From: Sphingomonas psychrotolerans
Lineage (GTDB): Bacteria; Pseudomonadota; Alphaproteobacteria; Sphingomonadales; Sphingomonadaceae
Direction: 5' to 3'
Length of the DNA stretch: 64,000 nucleotides
Assembly (NCBI RefSeq): GCF_002796605.1
Contig: NZ_CP024923.1
Location: forward strand, 4,781,501 to 4,845,500
Under the pieces are notes generated by a model. It was not told the DNA's origin. It saw only the letters and a list, made by a program, of their open reading frames with translations, and ran no database searches. The translations under genes were made by a program, and so were the position numbers. Position 1 is the first letter of the stretch. Each line of letters begins with the position of its first letter. Shown in pieces: positions 16,198 to 24,942 of this stretch.

Positions 16198-17091
16198 TCA
16201 GCGTCGCTTCAGCGCCGTAATCGGCCGCGATGCCACCGCCGCCACACGCGACAACACGCCGCTGATCTTCCACGGGAGCGAACCTTCGGCGAATTTACGG
16301 AAGGCCCTCGGGATCGGCTGTGGAAAGACGGTGTTGCTCCACGGAACGACGTAAAACTCGCGCTCGATCACATCACCTCCGGTTGAAGGGTCCACCTGCA
16401 TCAAGGTCCCGTCATAACCGAAGAAATAGCGATAACCGCGGTTCGCACCGAGATCCTGCAAGGTGAGGGTCCGGAATTGCCCGTTGTTGAAGGCGCGATC
16501 GGCGAAAATGAGATTGCAGTGCGTGGCTGCGACCAGCTCATAGTCTTGCGACGTCGCGAATTCGTAGATCGACAGGGGAGAATTGCCGCGATTTTTGCCA
16601 GGCGCATTCTTGTAGCGAACGTCGATGGGAATTGTCGGATTAAACTCGATGATGACAACCTTGGCGCGATGCCGTTGCACCGATTCCCAGATCGCGAGAT
16701 CGTCGGAATCGATGTCGATCGAAAGCAGGTCCAGCGGAGTCCCCGAGGGCAGGGAGCGATCGAGGATGTTGTCGAGTGTGTCTTCCCCCGAAGCGCGGAC
16801 AAAGGCGCACACAAGAGCCATCTCTTCGCGGGTTATATTTCGCTTCAGGTCTTCGAAACGCTCCGCCAGCCCTTCAATGTAACAGCCGGACCAGCCGTTC
16901 TCATACATGGCATATGTATTTGACAGGTGCTGGCCGTCCCACGCGCCGAACTCGCAGAAATAGCCGTGTTTGATGCCCTTCCGCTCGAAAAGTTCTCGCA
17001 GAATGCCATCCTCGCCATATTGGGAATGCGCACGACGCACAAACAGGCCAAGGTCGACCGGCTCGTCGTTCGTTACAGGCTTGGATGACAC
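16198..17091 (-). CDS. FkbM-like methyltransferase-fold protein
   Basis: 297 residues from a GTG at 17091 preceded by AGGAG at a spacing of 8. The N-terminal half has YFCEFGAWDGQHLSNTYAM and GCYIEGLAERFEDLKRN, resembling the SAM-binding region of FkbM-family methyltransferases, then LDLLSIDIDSDDLAIWE and KVVIIEFNPTIP. Related proteins are found in polysaccharide and lipid loci, where they methylate sugars or have an unproven role. It stands alone between the autotransporter remnant and a two-component operon, so context gives no target. Confidence 0.7.
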   Translation of the reverse strand: MSSKPVTNDEPVDLGLFVRRAHSQYGEDGILRELFERKGIKHGYFCEFGAWDGQHLSNTYAMYENGWSGCYIEGLAERFEDLKRNITREEMALVCAFVRASGEDTLDNILDRSLPSGTPLDLLSIDIDSDDLAIWESVQRHRAKVVIIEFNPTIPIDVRYKNAPGKNRGNSPLSIYEFATSQDYELVAATHCNLIFADRAFNNGQFRTLTLQDLGANRGYRYFFGYDGTLMQVDPSTGGDVIEREFYVVPWSNTVFPQPIPRAFRKFAEGSLPWKISGVLSRVAAVASRPITALKRR

Positions 17092-17364
17092 CTTAGTCTC
17101 CTGAATGGGCAGGCGCCCCTAGCATCGGCTGGCGATTTGCCCAAGGTTATTTGATCAGATCCGGCCCTGATACCGGCCGGCAAGTCGTCCGACAGAAATG
17201 CCATCCGTCGACGTCGTTCCGACCTGCCGCCGTCGCACGATGCCGGGCATGGCGAAGCCGTCAGGAACAAGTTCTTTCATGCTGCGCGTTCTGACCGCGC
17301 CGCACTGCACTCGTCAAGCGCCGCTGGCCAGCGATGGTGCACATCACTCCGGGCAATGCGCGGA

Positions 17365-17721
17365 CTATGTCGCCGTCAGCAACATGAGCACCGCGTCGAT
17401 ATCGGCCTCGCGATAGGGCTTCTCGATCAGCGGCAGTCTCTCGAAGCCTTCGGGCGCGGCACCGTACCCGCTGGCAAAGGCCACGGGAATACCGCGTCGA
17501 AGCAGTGCCGCGGCGATCGGCGTACTGCGCTCGCCCGCGAGATTGATGTCGAGGATCGCGGCGCCCAGTATCTCGTGTTCGGCCAGCGCGAGTCCCTCGG
17601 TCAGCCGGCCGGCGGGACCCACGGTCTCGCAGCCCAGCCCCTGCAATATGTCCTCCAGGAACATCGCCACGACCGGTTCGTCCTCCACCACGAGCACGCG
17701 CAATCCTCGATAGCCGCTCAT
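17365..17721 (-). CDS. Single-domain response regulator, partner of the HWE kinase
   Basis: 118 residues, and the ATG at 17721 overlaps the kinase stop by 4 bases. It is a bare receiver: VLVVEDEPVVAMFLED supplies the acidic pocket, AAILDINLAGE the phospho-acceptor aspartate, ASGY the switch residue, and LIEKPY the lysine. There is no output domain. Overlap with the HWE kinase makes it the likely phosphate sink or relay for that kinase. Confidence 0.9.
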   Translation of the reverse strand: MSGYRGLRVLVVEDEPVVAMFLEDILQGLGCETVGPAGRLTEGLALAEHEILGAAILDINLAGERSTPIAAALLRRGIPVAFASGYGAAPEGFERLPLIEKPYREADIDAVLMLLTAT

Positions 17722-19868
17722 TGGGCGCCCCCCTCCGGCAAGGGCGCATCGACCGTGCAGATCAGTCCCTCCCGGCGGAAGTCGATCTTGACCGTGCCGC
17801 CCAGTTCGGCCGCAAGGCCGCGTTCGATCATCCGCGTTCCAAAGCCGCGGCGCGCCGGGGTGACGACATCGGGGCCGTCGCGTTCCTGCCAGACGAGCGA
17901 AAGCCGCGGGCCGCTGCCGGCCTCGATCTTCGCCCAATGGATGCGCACGCGCCCTTCGGACTGCGACAGCGCGCCGTGCTTGACGGCATTGGTGGCGAGT
18001 TCGTGGATCGCGAGCGCGAGGCTGATCGCGGTCTTGGGGAGAATCGGGAGATCGGGTCCGTCGAGTTCGAACCGGCCGGCATCGCGGCCGTGCGGCGCGA
18101 CGGCGTCGCCGATGATCTGCGCCATCGAAACCGGCCCCCAATGCTCGCGGGTGAGCAGGTTATGCGCCTCGGAAAGTGCGGCGAGCCGGCCTTCGAACGC
18201 CTTGCGCGCGATCGCGGGGTCGGTGGCATCCTTGAAGCTCTGCTGGGCGATCCCCTGGACGATCGCCAGCGTGTTCTTGACCCGGTGATTGAGCTCGTCG
18301 ACCAGCAGCCGCAGATGCGTCTCGGCGCGCTTGGCCTCGGTCATGTCGCGCCCGATCGCGTGGAGCCCGGTCGGCTTGCCGTCGGCGTCGGTGGTCAGGC
18401 GCGAGTTGATTTCCCAGATCAGCGGCCGCCCGTCACGGGCACGCACGGTCACCGTCAGCCGGGTGGTGCCGCCCTCGCGCATCTTGCGCTCGAACGCCTC
18501 CATGCTGAGCGCGACCTGATCGGGGTCCATGAATTGGCCGATCGTCGCGCCGATTACTTCCTCCTCGGCATAGCCGAGCGACGCGAGCACCGCGGGGTTC
18601 ACCGAAGTGATCACCTGGTGGAGCGTGGTGGTGATCAGGAAATCGTTCGCCTGCTCGAAGATGGTGCGGAACCGCACTTCGCTCTCGCGAAGCTCCTCCT
18701 CGGCGCGCTTGCGCGTAGTTATGTCCAGCGAAACGCCGACGAAGCGGCTGGGGCGGTGGTCGGCATAATCGATCCGGCTGCCATGGCTCTGCAACCAGCG
18801 CTCCTCGCCATTGTCGGCGCGGCACACCCGATATTCGATCGTATAGGACTGGCCCGTCGCGAAGCAGCGCTGCGCGGCGCTGCCCGCCATCTCGCGGTCT
18901 TCGGGATGGATGCGCTCGATCCAGTCGGCGAAGGTCCCCCGGCTGTCGGGTCGCCGCGGCATGCCGAACAGGTCGAAGCGGTTGGGCGACCATTCGCCGT
19001 CCATGGTCTCGAGATCGAGTTCCCAGGTGGCCATGCCGGCGCTTTCGGTGGCGAGGCGCAGGCTCTCCTCGTTCTTGCGCAATTGCGCCTCGGCCTCGCG
19101 GCGGCGGGTGACGTCGAGCGTTACCGCGAGCACCCCGAACGGCTCGCCGTCGGGGCGCCGGATCACCGAAACCGAATTGTTGACCCAGACCACGCCGCCG
19201 TCCTTGCGGATATAGCGCTTCTCGTGGGTGTAGGGCGTGCCCTCCGCCACGGCGCGATCGAACAGCGGCCGGTTATGAATACGGTCGTCGGGATGGGTGA
19301 TGTCGAGCATCCGCATCCCCATCAGTTCGTCGCCGCTCCAGCCGGCGATCTGGCAGAAGCGGTCGTTGACCAGAGTGAAGCGCCCATCGAGATCGACTTG
19401 CGCAAACCCCGCGGTCGATTGCGCGATGAAGGCCGAAAGTTGCGCCTCGCTGTCGCGCAGCGAGCGCTCGGCCTCCTTGGCTTCGGTCACGTCGTGCGCA
19501 ACACCAATGAAGCCGATATGCCGCCCATGCGTGTCGCGGCGCGGCGAAGAGGTCGAGCGCAGCCAGCGCCATTCGCCTCTGGCGTTGCGATAGCGGCCTT
19601 CGAGCTCGAAGGTCTCCATGCTGGCCTCGCCTGCGATCGATTGCGCCAGCACGCGCGCTGCGTCGTCGGGGTGGATGATCTTGCGCCAGTCGAATGCCAG
19701 CGCCTCCTCATAGGGCACGTCGAGAAACGCGACATAGGCGCGGTTGACGAAGCTCCGCGTGCGGTCGAGCCGCGTCACCCACACCACCACCGGCGCGCTG
19801 TCCGCGATCATGCGGAACTCGTCCTCGCCAACCGGCAGTGGTTCGTGCCCGGGCTCGGCCTCGCTCAT
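17718..19868 (-). CDS. HWE-family sensor histidine kinase with four PAS domains
   Basis: About 716 residues from an ATG at 19868; a TTG at 19931 is an open alternative. It has no membrane segment. Four PAS/PAC units follow one another (begin near FRMIADSAPVVVWVTRL, LSAFIAQSTAGFAQVDL, LRLATESAGMATWEL and FRTIFEQANDFLITTT), then the H-box VDELNHRVKNTLAIVQGIA near residue 528 and the ATP lid region HELATNAVKHGALS. These belong to the HWE/HisKA_2 kinases that in alphaproteobacteria often sense light, redox or stress and feed general-stress pathways. A receiver gene overlaps its 3' end. The signal is unknown. Confidence 0.93.
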   Translation of the reverse strand: MSEAEPGHEPLPVGEDEFRMIADSAPVVVWVTRLDRTRSFVNRAYVAFLDVPYEEALAFDWRKIIHPDDAARVLAQSIAGEASMETFELEGRYRNARGEWRWLRSTSSPRRDTHGRHIGFIGVAHDVTEAKEAERSLRDSEAQLSAFIAQSTAGFAQVDLDGRFTLVNDRFCQIAGWSGDELMGMRMLDITHPDDRIHNRPLFDRAVAEGTPYTHEKRYIRKDGGVVWVNNSVSVIRRPDGEPFGVLAVTLDVTRRREAEAQLRKNEESLRLATESAGMATWELDLETMDGEWSPNRFDLFGMPRRPDSRGTFADWIERIHPEDREMAGSAAQRCFATGQSYTIEYRVCRADNGEERWLQSHGSRIDYADHRPSRFVGVSLDITTRKRAEEELRESEVRFRTIFEQANDFLITTTLHQVITSVNPAVLASLGYAEEEVIGATIGQFMDPDQVALSMEAFERKMREGGTTRLTVTVRARDGRPLIWEINSRLTTDADGKPTGLHAIGRDMTEAKRAETHLRLLVDELNHRVKNTLAIVQGIAQQSFKDATDPAIARKAFEGRLAALSEAHNLLTREHWGPVSMAQIIGDAVAPHGRDAGRFELDGPDLPILPKTAISLALAIHELATNAVKHGALSQSEGRVRIHWAKIEAGSGPRLSLVWQERDGPDVVTPARRGFGTRMIERGLAAELGGTVKIDFRREGLICTVDAPLPEGGAQ

Positions 19869-19940
19869 CCTGTGGTACGCGCCCTTCACCTGCTGTCCTG
19901 TCTTCGTAGGGGTAACCTTCGGATAATCCAATCGAAACGC

Positions 19941-20813
19941 TCAGTTTCTCGGCATTGCGAGCACGGCCCGGGCGCGCTTCAGATGCGGCATGTCGAGCAT
20001 CGCGCCGTCGAGCCCGATCGTGCCCGCGCCCGGGTTCGCCGCGAATGCCGCGACGATCCGCCCGGCGCGCTCGATCTCGGCTTCGGAGGGCGAGAAGGCG
20101 CGGTTGATCACCGGGACCTGATCAGGATGGATCGCCATCATCCCGCGGAAGCCGGCGCGGCGCGCTTTGGCGGCCACCTTGGCGAGGCCGTCGAGGTCGC
20201 GAAAGTCGCCATGGATCGTCTCGATCGGCGTAACACCGGCGGCAGCGGCGCCCGCCAGCGCCAGCGCGCGGAACAGCTGATAGGGAAAGTCGTATTCGCC
20301 ATTCTCGTCGCGATTGTCGGTCGCCCCCAATGCCGTGGCACTGTCTTCCGCGCCCCAGGTGAGCGCGGCGAGGCGCGGGCAGCCGGCATAATCGCCGAGC
20401 CCGAACAAGGCAGGGGCGGTCTCGGTCGCGACGACGATCGTGCGGATGCCGCCGATCGTCAGGCCGGCGGCGGCCTCGAGCGCAGTGAGATAATGATGCA
20501 GCCTTTCGGCGTCGGCGCGGGTCGCCTTGGGGAGCATGATCCCGTCGGGCCGCCCCGGCACGATCGCGGCGAGATCGGCGAGGGCATGCGCGCTGTCGAG
20601 CGGGTTGACTCGCACCCATTGCGGCTGCGCCCGCTCCGCACTCCGCAAATGCCCGGCGACCAGCGCGCGCGCCGCCGCCTTGTTCGACGGGGCGACGGCG
20701 TCCTCGAGGTCGAGCAGCACCAGATCGGCGCCGCTCGCGCCGGCCTTGGCCAGCTTGCGCTCGGAATCGCCCGGCGCGAACAACAGCGAGCGTGCAATCA
20801 GCGGGTCGGCCAT
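19941..20813 (-). CDS. CitE-like CoA lyase (HpcH/HpaI aldolase family)
   Basis: 290 residues from an ATG at 20813 with GGAGG 7 bases upstream. The features are those of the citrate lyase beta-subunit/malyl-CoA lyase group: SLLFAPGDSERKLAKA, ADLVLLDLEDAVAPSNK, WVRVNPLDSAHALAD, DGIMLPKATRADAE, TIVVATETAPALF and GMMAIHPDQVPVINRAF. These bind Mg2+ and a CoA thioester. No citrate lyase alpha or gamma subunits are nearby, so it is a stand-alone CitE-like enzyme, cleaving or hydrolysing a malyl-, citramalyl- or related CoA ester. The exact substrate is unresolved. Confidence 0.88.
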   Translation of the reverse strand: MADPLIARSLLFAPGDSERKLAKAGASGADLVLLDLEDAVAPSNKAAARALVAGHLRSAERAQPQWVRVNPLDSAHALADLAAIVPGRPDGIMLPKATRADAERLHHYLTALEAAAGLTIGGIRTIVVATETAPALFGLGDYAGCPRLAALTWGAEDSATALGATDNRDENGEYDFPYQLFRALALAGAAAAGVTPIETIHGDFRDLDGLAKVAAKARRAGFRGMMAIHPDQVPVINRAFSPSEAEIERAGRIVAAFAANPGAGTIGLDGAMLDMPHLKRARAVLAMPRN

Positions 20814-21161
20814 GGATCCTCCGGGTTGAGGTTGAAGACCTAGAGCGCGGTGGGGTCCGGGTAAACCGGGGGGAGCTCGAGCCGAAGCCGCAGAGGGGGA
20901 TCCATCGGCTTCGGCTCGCTCCCGGACAGCGCCGCTCCAGGGGGAGGAGGCACGGCACGCATTACAGGCGAAGCCGCTGGGAGGCGGCGGCATCCGCGGC
21001 GTCTCTCTACGCAATCTGCCGCCGCGCGTCCGTTCGGGAAAAATCCGATACGGGCTTCTACCGCGCGCCGGGGGGACGGCACGCGGCGCCAAGGTGCGGA
21101 TTTTACGCCGCGTTAACCTTGTTCGGTTACCGTGTTCGGACATATTTCGGGGGGAATAGGC
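20814..21161. other. Divergent intergenic region with inverted repeats
   Basis: This gap of about 350 bases separates the CitE-like gene from the GGDEF-EAL gene and must carry both promoters. It contains a 13-bp perfect inverted repeat at 20878-20918 and, just before the GGDEF-EAL gene, a shorter TAACC-N6-GGTTA repeat near 21113-21128. I see no gene in it. Confidence 0.5.
20878..20918. repeat. Perfect 13-bp inverted repeat (hairpin)
   Basis: cgagccgaagccg at 20878-20890 is repeated in reverse complement at 20906-20918 with a 15-base loop. No T-run follows on either strand, so it is not a standard terminator. It could be an attenuator-like hairpin in the CitE-gene leader or a protein site. 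Confidence 0.55.
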
Positions 21162-23012
21162 TTGCTTCGCATTCTGATCGTGGACGACGAGCCGGCGATG
21201 CACGATTCCTATCGCCAGTGCTTCGCCGTGCCCGATGGCGGTGCCGAGGCGCTCGGCGCGATGGCGGCCGAATTGTTCGGCGCCGAAACCCCCGCCGAGC
21301 CCGCACTCCGCTTCGTCTGCGACCACCGGATGCAGGGCCTCGACGCCGTCGCCGCGGTCGAGGAATCGCTGCGCACCGGCGAACGCTATTCGGTCGCCTT
21401 CATCGACGTCCGCATGCCCCCCGGCATCGACGGCAAGGAAACCGCGAAGCGCATCCGCGCGCTCGATCCCGACATCAACCTCGTCATCGTCACCGGCTAT
21501 TCGGACTTCTCGCCGATCGAAATCAGCCGCGCCGCCGGCCCCGCCGACAAGATCTTCTACATCGCCAAGCCCTTCCAGGCCGAGGAGGTCCTCCAGACCG
21601 CGACTGCGCTCGCGCACCGCTGGACCGTGGATCTCGACCTCAAAAAGGCGATTCTCCTGCTCGAGGAACAGAAGCTCGAGCTCGCCGCCAACGAATCGCG
21701 CGCGATCCACATGGCCAATCACGATTCGCTCACCGACGCGCCCAATCGCCTCGCCTTCCTCCACGCGCTCGGCCAGGCCGTCAAAGGCGACCAGTGCTTC
21801 GCGATGGCGATGCTGGATCTCGATCGATTCAAGCTGGTCAACGACACGCTCGGTCATCTCGCCGGCGACGAATTGCTCCGCATGGTATGCGAGATCCTCC
21901 AGACCAGCCTCCGCGACGGATTCGTCGCCCGGCTCGGCGGCGATGAATTCGCGATGCTGATCCATGTCGCGGGCGAGGACGATGCGGTGATGCGCTGCGA
22001 GCGCTTGCTCAAAGCCGTCAGCACCAGCTTCAAGGTGTTCGGCCATTCGGTCCAGGGCGGCGCCTCGATCGGGCTGATCGTGGTCGAGCCCGGCCGGATC
22101 GGCGATCCGGTGGACGTGATGCGCCGCGCCGATCTCGCGCTCAACGAAGCCAAGCGCCAGGGCCGCGGCTGCGTCCGCGTGTTCGACGAGAGCATGGACG
22201 AATCGATCCGCTTCCGCCGCCAGATCGAGGGCGGGCTGTCCGAAGCGATCGCCAAGAACGAACTCAAGCTGGTCTTCCAGCCGATCGTCGGCCGCGATCT
22301 CGACATCACCGGCTTCGAGGCGCTGATCCGCTGGTGCAGCCCCGAATATGGCATGGTCCCGCCGGCGATGTTCATCCCGATCGCCGAGGAATCAAACCTG
22401 ATCCACGAACTCGGCGACTGGGTGATCGACGAAGCGATCGACGTGCTGAAAAGCTGGCCCGGCCAATATGTCTCGGTCAATTTCAGCCCGCGTCAGTTCC
22501 GCCGGCACAATTTCGTCGCGCATGTCGTCGAGCGCGTCGCCAGCGCCGGAGTCGAGCCCGGCCGCTTCCAGATCGAGATCACCGAGACCGCGATCTTCGA
22601 CAATGTCGAGCGCGCCGCCGAGATCCTGTTCAAGCTGCGCCAGATGGGCTTCCGCATCGCGCTCGACGATTTCGGCACCGGCTATTCGTCGCTCTACAAT
22701 ATCCGCCGCTTCGCGCTCGATTGCCTCAAGATCGATCGCAGCTTCGTCGACGGCATGGGCCGCGAGCGCGAATCCGCCGCGATCGTCCATTCGGTGATCC
22801 ATCTCGGCCGCGCGCTCGGCATGGAAGTCGTCGCCGAGGGCGTCGAGACCGCAGCCCAGCTGGAAGCATTGCGCATCGCCGGTTGCAGCCACATGCAGGG
22901 CTATCATCTCTCGCGTCCGGTCGATGCCGAGGACGCGCTGGTGCTCGCCGAAAAGGGCAGCCTCGCGCCCCAGCCCGAATTTGAGGTCGCAGGCACCGGG
23001 ACTCACGGCTGA
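21162..23012 (+). CDS. REC-GGDEF-EAL response regulator, c-di-GMP turnover
   Basis: About 616 residues from a TTG at 21162 with GGGGGG 8 bases upstream; GTG 21132 is also in frame. The start gives MLRILIVDDEP, a normal receiver beginning. The receiver domain (to about 145) has FIDVRMPPGIDG and IAKPF. The GGDEF motif is intact (RLGGDEFAM, near 258), as is EAL (GFEALIRW near 384, with DDFGTGYSSL, KIDRSFV and EGVETAAQ). Both cyclase and phosphodiesterase activities are therefore possible, controlled by phosphorylation. Its stop shares a base with the next gene, a histidine kinase (TGATG), which is the probable cognate sensor. Confidence 0.94.
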   Translation: MLRILIVDDEPAMHDSYRQCFAVPDGGAEALGAMAAELFGAETPAEPALRFVCDHRMQGLDAVAAVEESLRTGERYSVAFIDVRMPPGIDGKETAKRIRALDPDINLVIVTGYSDFSPIEISRAAGPADKIFYIAKPFQAEEVLQTATALAHRWTVDLDLKKAILLLEEQKLELAANESRAIHMANHDSLTDAPNRLAFLHALGQAVKGDQCFAMAMLDLDRFKLVNDTLGHLAGDELLRMVCEILQTSLRDGFVARLGGDEFAMLIHVAGEDDAVMRCERLLKAVSTSFKVFGHSVQGGASIGLIVVEPGRIGDPVDVMRRADLALNEAKRQGRGCVRVFDESMDESIRFRRQIEGGLSEAIAKNELKLVFQPIVGRDLDITGFEALIRWCSPEYGMVPPAMFIPIAEESNLIHELGDWVIDEAIDVLKSWPGQYVSVNFSPRQFRRHNFVAHVVERVASAGVEPGRFQIEITETAIFDNVERAAEILFKLRQMGFRIALDDFGTGYSSLYNIRRFALDCLKIDRSFVDGMGRERESAAIVHSVIHLGRALGMEVVAEGVETAAQLEALRIAGCSHMQGYHLSRPVDAEDALVLAEKGSLAPQPEFEVAGTGTHG

Positions 23013-24850
23013 TGGGCGGCATGGCGCGGTTGCGTTTGCCGCGCTCGCTCGGCGCCAAGCTCGTATTGATATTGACCGGGGTCGGGCTGCTCGGCGCGAC
23101 GGCGCTGACTCTGCTGCTCGCCACCGTCATCACGCCGAACTTCAATCGGCTCGAACGCGATGCCGTTGCCGCGCATGTCGCGCGCACCCGGGCCGTGGTC
23201 GAGGATCTCGCCGCCAAGGTCGAGAATGCAGTGCGCGATTATGGCGACTGGAATGCGTCGTGGGACTATATGGCCAATCCCGGGCGGGCCTTCGAGGAAG
23301 AGAGCTTCTCGACTCTCGCGATGGCCAATCTCGACGTCAACGGTATGGCCTATGTCCGCCCCGATCGCTCGGTGGTGATCGCCCGCTGGATCGATGTTGC
23401 CCACGAAGTCGAATTGCCCGCGATGCGCGGTGCGCTCACCGCGGCGATCGGACGGCTCGATTTCGAAGCCGCACTGCACGGCCGCAGCTCGGCCGGATTC
23501 TACCTCAAGCTGGGTGACACGCTAGCCGCGATCGGCATCGCCCGGGTGCGCCGCAGCGACGGCAGCGGCAGTCCGCGCGGCTATGTGCTGATGGCGCGCA
23601 CGGTCACGTCGCAACAACTCGGCACCTTGCTCCAGATCGAGGCGACCCTCGCCGCGCCCGCCGATGCGGTGACCATCGCGTCGAGCGCCGCGCGCACCCG
23701 CATCGCGGTGCCGATACCGGGGGCCGACGGACGCGCCGTCGCCACTGCCGCCTACGTTGTCCCGCGCGATCTCTCGACCCTCGGCAAGCGCATGCTGATG
23801 CTCGCGGTGCTCGGCTCGTCGCTGTTGCTGGTCGTGGTGCTGCTGGTGCTGCGCCGGATGATCGGCCGGCTGGTGCTCCGCCCGCTTCACCGCGTCGAAC
23901 GCCACATGGGCGTGGTGCGCAATTCGGGCGATCTCGGCCTGCTCACCGAACGTGCCCGCGACGACGAGATCGGCAGTCTGGTCACCAGCTTCAATTCGAT
24001 GCTGCGCCAGCTGAAGGATCTGCGCGAGCGGCTCGAGGTCCAGAGCTTCAGCCTCGGCCGCAGCGAAAGCGCTGTCGCGGTGATGCACAATGTCCGCAAC
24101 GCGCTGAACCCGGTCACCATGGTGCTGAGCCAAAGCGCGGATCGGCCGGCCACGGTCGATCGGGCGACGATCGATCGGGCGCTCGCCGAGATCGCCGACC
24201 CGGCATTGCCCGCCGAACGCCGGCAGAAGCTCCTCGCCTTCCTCGCCGCGGCGTTCGAGGCGATCGAACGCGAGCGCGCGGATCGCCGCGAACAGTTCGG
24301 CGTCGGCCGCGCGGCGCTTCGCCAGGTGCTCGAGATCATCGGCGAGCAGCAGCAGGCGGCCAATGCGCGCCCTGCGCTGGCCATTTGCGACATCAGCGAA
24401 ATCGTCGCCCAGAACGCCACGATCGCGCGTTATTCGGGCGAGAATTCGATCGCGTTCAGCTTCCCGTCGAAGTCGCATCCCGTGCGCGCCAACCGGGTGA
24501 TCCTGAGCCAGGTGATCGGCAATCTCTTCGCCAACGCCGCCGAGGCGATCGCCGCCACGGGCAGGCACGGGGGCAGCATCGCCGTCTCGGTCCACCAAAA
24601 GGGCGAGCGCACCGAGATCGTCATCCGCGACGATGGCGAAGGCTTCGATCCCGCGCAGACGCCGACCTTGTTCCAGCGCGGCTTCTCGACTCGCGCGCAC
24701 AAATCCGGCGGGCTCGGGCTGCATTGGTGCGCCAATTCGATGCTGGCGATGGAGGGCGCGCTCGAATTGCGCAGCGAGGGCAGAGGAATGGGCGCGCGGG
24801 CGGTGCTGACACTAAACGCCGCGATTACCGCCGAAGACCTCGCCGCCTGA
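23012..24850 (+). CDS. Membrane histidine kinase with CHASE4-like sensor
   Basis: 612 residues; the ATG overlaps the REC-GGDEF-EAL stop. TM1 (about 15-40) and TM2 (about 258-278) flank a periplasmic domain with VRDYGDWNASWDYM, a CHASE4 pattern. HAMP follows (RMIGRLVLRPLHRVERHM). The H-box is unusual (VAVMHNVRNALNPVTMVL, His near 357). The ATPase part has GNLFANAAEAI, IRDDGEGFD and RGFSTRAHKSGGLGLHW. The kinase probably phosphorylates the receiver of the upstream c-di-GMP enzyme, since the two are translationally coupled. The signal is unknown. Confidence 0.92.
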   Translation: MGGMARLRLPRSLGAKLVLILTGVGLLGATALTLLLATVITPNFNRLERDAVAAHVARTRAVVEDLAAKVENAVRDYGDWNASWDYMANPGRAFEEESFSTLAMANLDVNGMAYVRPDRSVVIARWIDVAHEVELPAMRGALTAAIGRLDFEAALHGRSSAGFYLKLGDTLAAIGIARVRRSDGSGSPRGYVLMARTVTSQQLGTLLQIEATLAAPADAVTIASSAARTRIAVPIPGADGRAVATAAYVVPRDLSTLGKRMLMLAVLGSSLLLVVVLLVLRRMIGRLVLRPLHRVERHMGVVRNSGDLGLLTERARDDEIGSLVTSFNSMLRQLKDLRERLEVQSFSLGRSESAVAVMHNVRNALNPVTMVLSQSADRPATVDRATIDRALAEIADPALPAERRQKLLAFLAAAFEAIERERADRREQFGVGRAALRQVLEIIGEQQQAANARPALAICDISEIVAQNATIARYSGENSIAFSFPSKSHPVRANRVILSQVIGNLFANAAEAIAATGRHGGSIAVSVHQKGERTEIVIRDDGEGFDPAQTPTLFQRGFSTRAHKSGGLGLHWCANSMLAMEGALELRSEGRGMGARAVLTLNAAITAEDLAA

Positions 24851-24858
24851 CCAACAGT

Positions 24859-24933
24859 GTTCCTGCGAAAGCAGGAACCCGGAGTCACAAAGGTAACCGC
24901 TCGATCATCCTGGGCTCCTGCTTGCGCAGGAGC
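24859..24933. repeat. Pair of oppositely oriented 20-bp palindromes
   Basis: Two hairpin-forming palindromes, gttcctgcgaaagcaggaac (24859-24878) and gctcctgcttgcgcaggagc (24914-24933), lie between two convergent genes. Related copies occur at 37717-37790. They look like dispersed REP/BIME-type repeats and may also end transcription from both sides. Confidence 0.7.
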
Positions 24934-24942
24934 ACGGCACCG

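Noticed and set aside
17266..17293. Possible EcfG-type promoter ggaac-N18-cgtt on the plus strand
   Set aside because: Spacing is one or two bases too long and no rightward gene follows; it runs into the 3' end of the receiver gene.
17721..20843. Plus-strand frame of 1040 codons
   Set aside because: It lies antisense to the HWE kinase and CitE-like genes, which have clear motifs. Its product shows only the His/Arg/Gly-rich bias of an antisense frame in GC-rich DNA.
20878..20918. Rho-independent terminator
   Set aside because: The stem is good but there is no T-run on either strand, and it lies upstream, not downstream, of both flanking genes.
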